Part shown: positions 4,345 to 6,882 of the stretch, piece by piece
Layout of the letters: each line of letters opens with the position of its first letter
How positions within the stretch are numbered: position 1 is the stretch's first letter
Assembly: GCA_002708345.1 (NCBI GenBank)
Contig: PANG01000052.1
Coordinates: 2,245-9,126 of the forward strand
DNA from: Planctomycetaceae bacterium
GTDB lineage: Bacteria > Planctomycetota > Planctomycetia > Pirellulales > Pirellulaceae
Length of the DNA stretch: 6,882 nucleotides
Direction of reading: 5' to 3'
Made by a program: the position numbers and the translations under genes
The notes under the pieces: generated by a model
What the model was told of the DNA's origin: nothing
The model's input: the letters and a program-made list of their open reading frames with translations, nothing else
Database searches by the model: none

Positions 4345-6882
4345 ATGGAAACATCGGGTAATTATTTCGTCACCTTCCTTAGCCTGGTCCTTCGCAACAT
4401 CCCCGTTGCCCTGATCCTGGCCGCGGTCGTGATCCCGCTCTTTTACATGCGCCGGTCCGCATTTGCTGTTATCAAGCGAAACTTTAACGGCTATTTCAGC
4501 AACCCGACCGGCTATGTCTTCCTCTGCGTCTTCGTCCTGCTGACCTCGCTGGCGGCCTTCTGGCCTCACGGGTTCTTTAATGCCAACCTGGCCAACCTCG
4601 ACCAGTTAAATGACTTCCTTCCGTTGATCATGCTGATCTATATCCCCGCCATCACGATGGGAATCTGGTCCGAGGAGCGTCGTGACGGGACGGACGAGCT
4701 CTTGCTGACGTTGCCGGCCAAGGACTTTGACATTGTGATTGGCAAGTACATTGCCGCGGCACTGATTTTTACCGTCTCGCTGCTTTTCTCCCAGCTCTCC
4801 AATTTTGCAGTCCTTGCATCGCTGGCCAGCGACGCCAGCGGCGTTCATCTCGACACTGGCCTGCTATCAGCAAATTACTTTGGTTACTGGATGATTGGCC
4901 TGGCGATGCTCTCGATTGGCATGATTGCCTCCTTCCTGACCAACAACCCGACGATTGCTTTCGTCCTGGGCCTGGCCCTCAACGCCCCCCTGGCCATGCT
5001 TGACCGGGTAGATGTCATTGTCTCGAGTGTTCCCCTGGCACAGGAGATCGGTGCCTGGAGCATGGCAGCCCATTTTGACGACTTCCGTCGTGGCGTACTG
5101 AGCCTCTCATCGTTCAGCTATTTTGCCATGCTGATCGCCATTGGCATTTACGCCAGCATGGTATTGATCGGGCGTCGACACTGGTCCGGCGGTGACCGGG
5201 AATGGACGATGTGGGTCCATTACGGGCTTCGGATTTTCCTGCTGGTAGCAATCGCGGCCGGGGGAACCGTGATTTTCCAGAACCGTGACCTGGTTCGTGC
5301 CGATGTGACGGTCGGCAAGATCAGCTCGCTTTCCCAGCAGTCGCGGGATTTGATAAAGAACCTCCAACCCGAGCAGGACATCATTATCCGTGCCTATATC
5401 GGCGCGGAAGTACCCAAGGTCTACGTGCGAACCCGGCTGGAGCTGATTTCCATGCTCAACGAGTTCGCGGCCAGCTCGGACAAGATCCAGCTGGAGTTGT
5501 TTGACCAGCTGGAGCCATTCTCCGAGGAAATCGAGCTTGCCGAGCAACGCTATGGTATCCGGCCCCAGAATTATCGGCAGACAAAGGAGAAGGTCATCCT
5601 CGGGGTGGCCTTCCAGAGTGGCCTGAAGCAGGTGATCATACCGTTCTTTAATTACGGCGTGCCGGTCGAGTACGAGCTTGCACGCTCGATCGCCACCATC
5701 GCACAGGGAAAACGGCAAACGATCGGCGTGGTTAATACCGATGCCCGCATCGAGGGTGGATTCACTTTTGTTGGGCAACAGCCACAGCAGATTCCACGCA
5801 ATCCCTTTTATAGCGAACTGACAAAACAGTACGAGGTGGAGACGGTTGCCCTGACCGAGAAGATTGATCCTGACCAGTACTCGATGTTGCTTGTCGTCCA
5901 GCCTTCCTCGCTAGGGCCAGAACAGCTTCCCTTCCTGATCGCGGCGATCCAGGATGGAGTCCCAACAGCCATTTTCGAGGATCCCTTGCCCTGGTTCATG
6001 CGATGGGCCCCCGGGACCCGTGATCCCAAGATGGCCCCGGGTGGCGGGATGCCCGGCATGGGAGGCCCTGCTCCCCAGCCAAAATGCAATATCGAGGATC
6101 TCTGGAGCCTGCTGGAACTGGATGTTCCGGAAGAACAGGGGGCGGCAACTCCGCCAAACCCGATGATGGGCATGGCCGGCATGGGAGGCTCGCAGCCGAT
6201 GGTAGCCTGGCAGAACGACAATCCCTACCCGATTCTGCAGTTGATGAACATTCCCAGGTCCTGGGTCTTTGCCTCGGTCGACGGGCTTAACCAGGAAAAC
6301 AGTATCAGTTCAGGTATCAAGGAAGTCTTCTTCCCGATGCCCGGTACCATGGTCCACAAGTCGACCGGGCGAATGAAATTCACCCCGCTGGCTGAAACAA
6401 CGAAAAATGCAGGCCTGATGCGGGTCGATGAGTTCATCCAGGCCTCGCGGACTGGTAATGAGCAGGCGCTGGACATTGCCCAGGGTAATATTATTGGTGC
6501 CCCCCAGACGATTGCCGCCCTGATCGAGAGTCGTGAGGAGAGCGAGGAAGAAACCGCGGAGGAGACGGAGGAAGAAACGACAACGACGAAAAAACAACCC
6601 ATGCGAGTTGTCTATGTCAGTGACATCGACGTCCTCAGTCCAGTGGTCTTTGAAGTCCGAGCCAACCCGGAAGATTACCAGGTCGAGGATGTTACCTGGC
6701 AATTCGAGAACGTCACTTTCCTTTTGAACATTGTCGACTCGCTGGCAGGTGAAAAACGTTTCATCGATATCCGCAAGCGAAAGCCCCGTCATAGCACGCT
6801 GGTCGCCGTGGCCGACGAGACAGCCGCTGCAATTACCAGCGAGTACGAGAAACGCCAGGAGCTCCGCAAAACACAACAGGAG
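4345..6882 (+). CDS. Fused ABC-2 (GldF-like) permease and GldG-like auxiliary domain (3' end beyond window)
   Basis: The frame is open from the ATG at 4345 to the last base, 846 codons without a stop, so the protein continues outside. An in-frame TGA at 4318-4320 makes this the first possible ATG; the leader is A-rich (aacaaaaaatatc) with no clear Shine-Dalgarno. The N-terminal third is a permease with likely membrane segments near 17-35, 56-73, 91-108, 135-160, 180-198, 203-219 and 257-275. The cytoplasmic family motif EERRDGTDELLLTLPAKDFD is at 110-129. One more segment at 293-311 leads into a GldG-type region (ABC-type auxiliary transport family), starting NRDLVRADVTVGKISSLS, with PEQDIIIRAYIG, YVRTRLELISMLNEF and IAAIQDGVPTAIFEDPLPWF further on. 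Near the window end FLLNIVDSLAGEKRFIDIRKR (about 792-812) is the usual late GldG motif. Met/Gly/Pro-rich insertions lie at about 563-580 and 605-619, and an acidic Thr linker at 731-750. The large GldG part should sit outside the cytoplasmic membrane. It pairs with the ATPase 69 bases upstream. Substrate unknown. Confidence 0.92.
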   Translation, partial: METSGNYFVTFLSLVLRNIPVALILAAVVIPLFYMRRSAFAVIKRNFNGYFSNPTGYVFLCVFVLLTSLAAFWPHGFFNANLANLDQLNDFLPLIMLIYIPAITMGIWSEERRDGTDELLLTLPAKDFDIVIGKYIAAALIFTVSLLFSQLSNFAVLASLASDASGVHLDTGLLSANYFGYWMIGLAMLSIGMIASFLTNNPTIAFVLGLALNAPLAMLDRVDVIVSSVPLAQEIGAWSMAAHFDDFRRGVLSLSSFSYFAMLIAIGIYASMVLIGRRHWSGGDREWTMWVHYGLRIFLLVAIAAGGTVIFQNRDLVRADVTVGKISSLSQQSRDLIKNLQPEQDIIIRAYIGAEVPKVYVRTRLELISMLNEFAASSDKIQLELFDQLEPFSEEIELAEQRYGIRPQNYRQTKEKVILGVAFQSGLKQVIIPFFNYGVPVEYELARSIATIAQGKRQTIGVVNTDARIEGGFTFVGQQPQQIPRNPFYSELTKQYEVETVALTEKIDPDQYSMLLVVQPSSLGPEQLPFLIAAIQDGVPTAIFEDPLPWFMRWAPGTRDPKMAPGGGMPGMGGPAPQPKCNIEDLWSLLELDVPEEQGAATPPNPMMGMAGMGGSQPMVAWQNDNPYPILQLMNIPRSWVFASVDGLNQENSISSGIKEVFFPMPGTMVHKSTGRMKFTPLAETTKNAGLMRVDEFIQASRTGNEQALDIAQGNIIGAPQTIAALIESREESEEETAEETEEETTTTKKQPMRVVYVSDIDVLSPVVFEVRANPEDYQVEDVTWQFENVTFLLNIVDSLAGEKRFIDIRKRKPRHSTLVAVADETAAAITSEYEKRQELRKTQQE
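6053..6189 (+). repeat. Dispersed 14-mer direct repeat coding Met-Gly-Gly motifs
   Basis: The 14-mer ccggcatgggaggc occurs at 6053-6066 and 6176-6189, both in the same frame, coding GMGG inside the two Met/Gly/Pro-rich insertions of the GldG-like domain. Related Met-Gly codons (atgatgggcatggcc) precede the second copy. The two insertions may share an origin or reflect parallel low-complexity growth. Confidence 0.6.

Noticed and set aside
5107..6876. Several minus-strand open frames opposite the permease/GldG gene
   Set aside because: All are interrupted pieces shadowing one continuous + strand frame with clear membrane segments and GldG motifs.

Overview
The window looks like chromosomal DNA from a planctomycete-type bacterium (Pirellulaceae/Rhodopirellula-like). 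This rests on protein character: a gliding-type ABC ATPase followed by a single polypeptide joining the GldF-type permease to the GldG-type auxiliary domain, an acidic low-complexity protein with a conserved-looking C-terminal domain, poorly defined Shine-Dalgarno sites, and moderately GC-rich codon use. No database search was possible, so the taxon is inferred.

Layout: all four supported genes are on the + strand. Positions 1-1431 are the 3' part of a gene entering from upstream. It encodes about 340 visible residues of Ser/Gly/Asp/Glu/Lys/Pro-rich, probably disordered sequence, with a 39-bp in-frame tandem repeat, followed by a roughly 135-residue charged helical C-terminal domain of unknown function. 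After a 60-base gap with a weak hairpin comes a complete nadB (1492-3126), L-aspartate oxidase, the first enzyme of de novo NAD synthesis, with all expected active-site residues. A 360-base gene-free stretch (3127-3486) follows and probably holds the promoter of the next unit.

The second unit is an ABC transporter pair: an ATPase (3487-4275) and, 69 bases later, a long frame (4345 to the window end, 846 codons, no stop reached) fusing an ABC-2/GldF-like permease to a GldG-like periplasmic domain. The ATPase would power the membrane fusion protein. By family precedent the system moves or remodels something at the cell envelope, but its substrate is unknown and nothing here implies gliding motility.

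No RNA genes, CRISPR arrays, insertion sequences, attachment sites or replication origins were seen. The NAD gene is ordinary. The points worth a second look are the permease/GldG fusion with its Met-Gly-Pro insertions and acidic linker, and the low-complexity first protein with its unassigned C-terminal domain.
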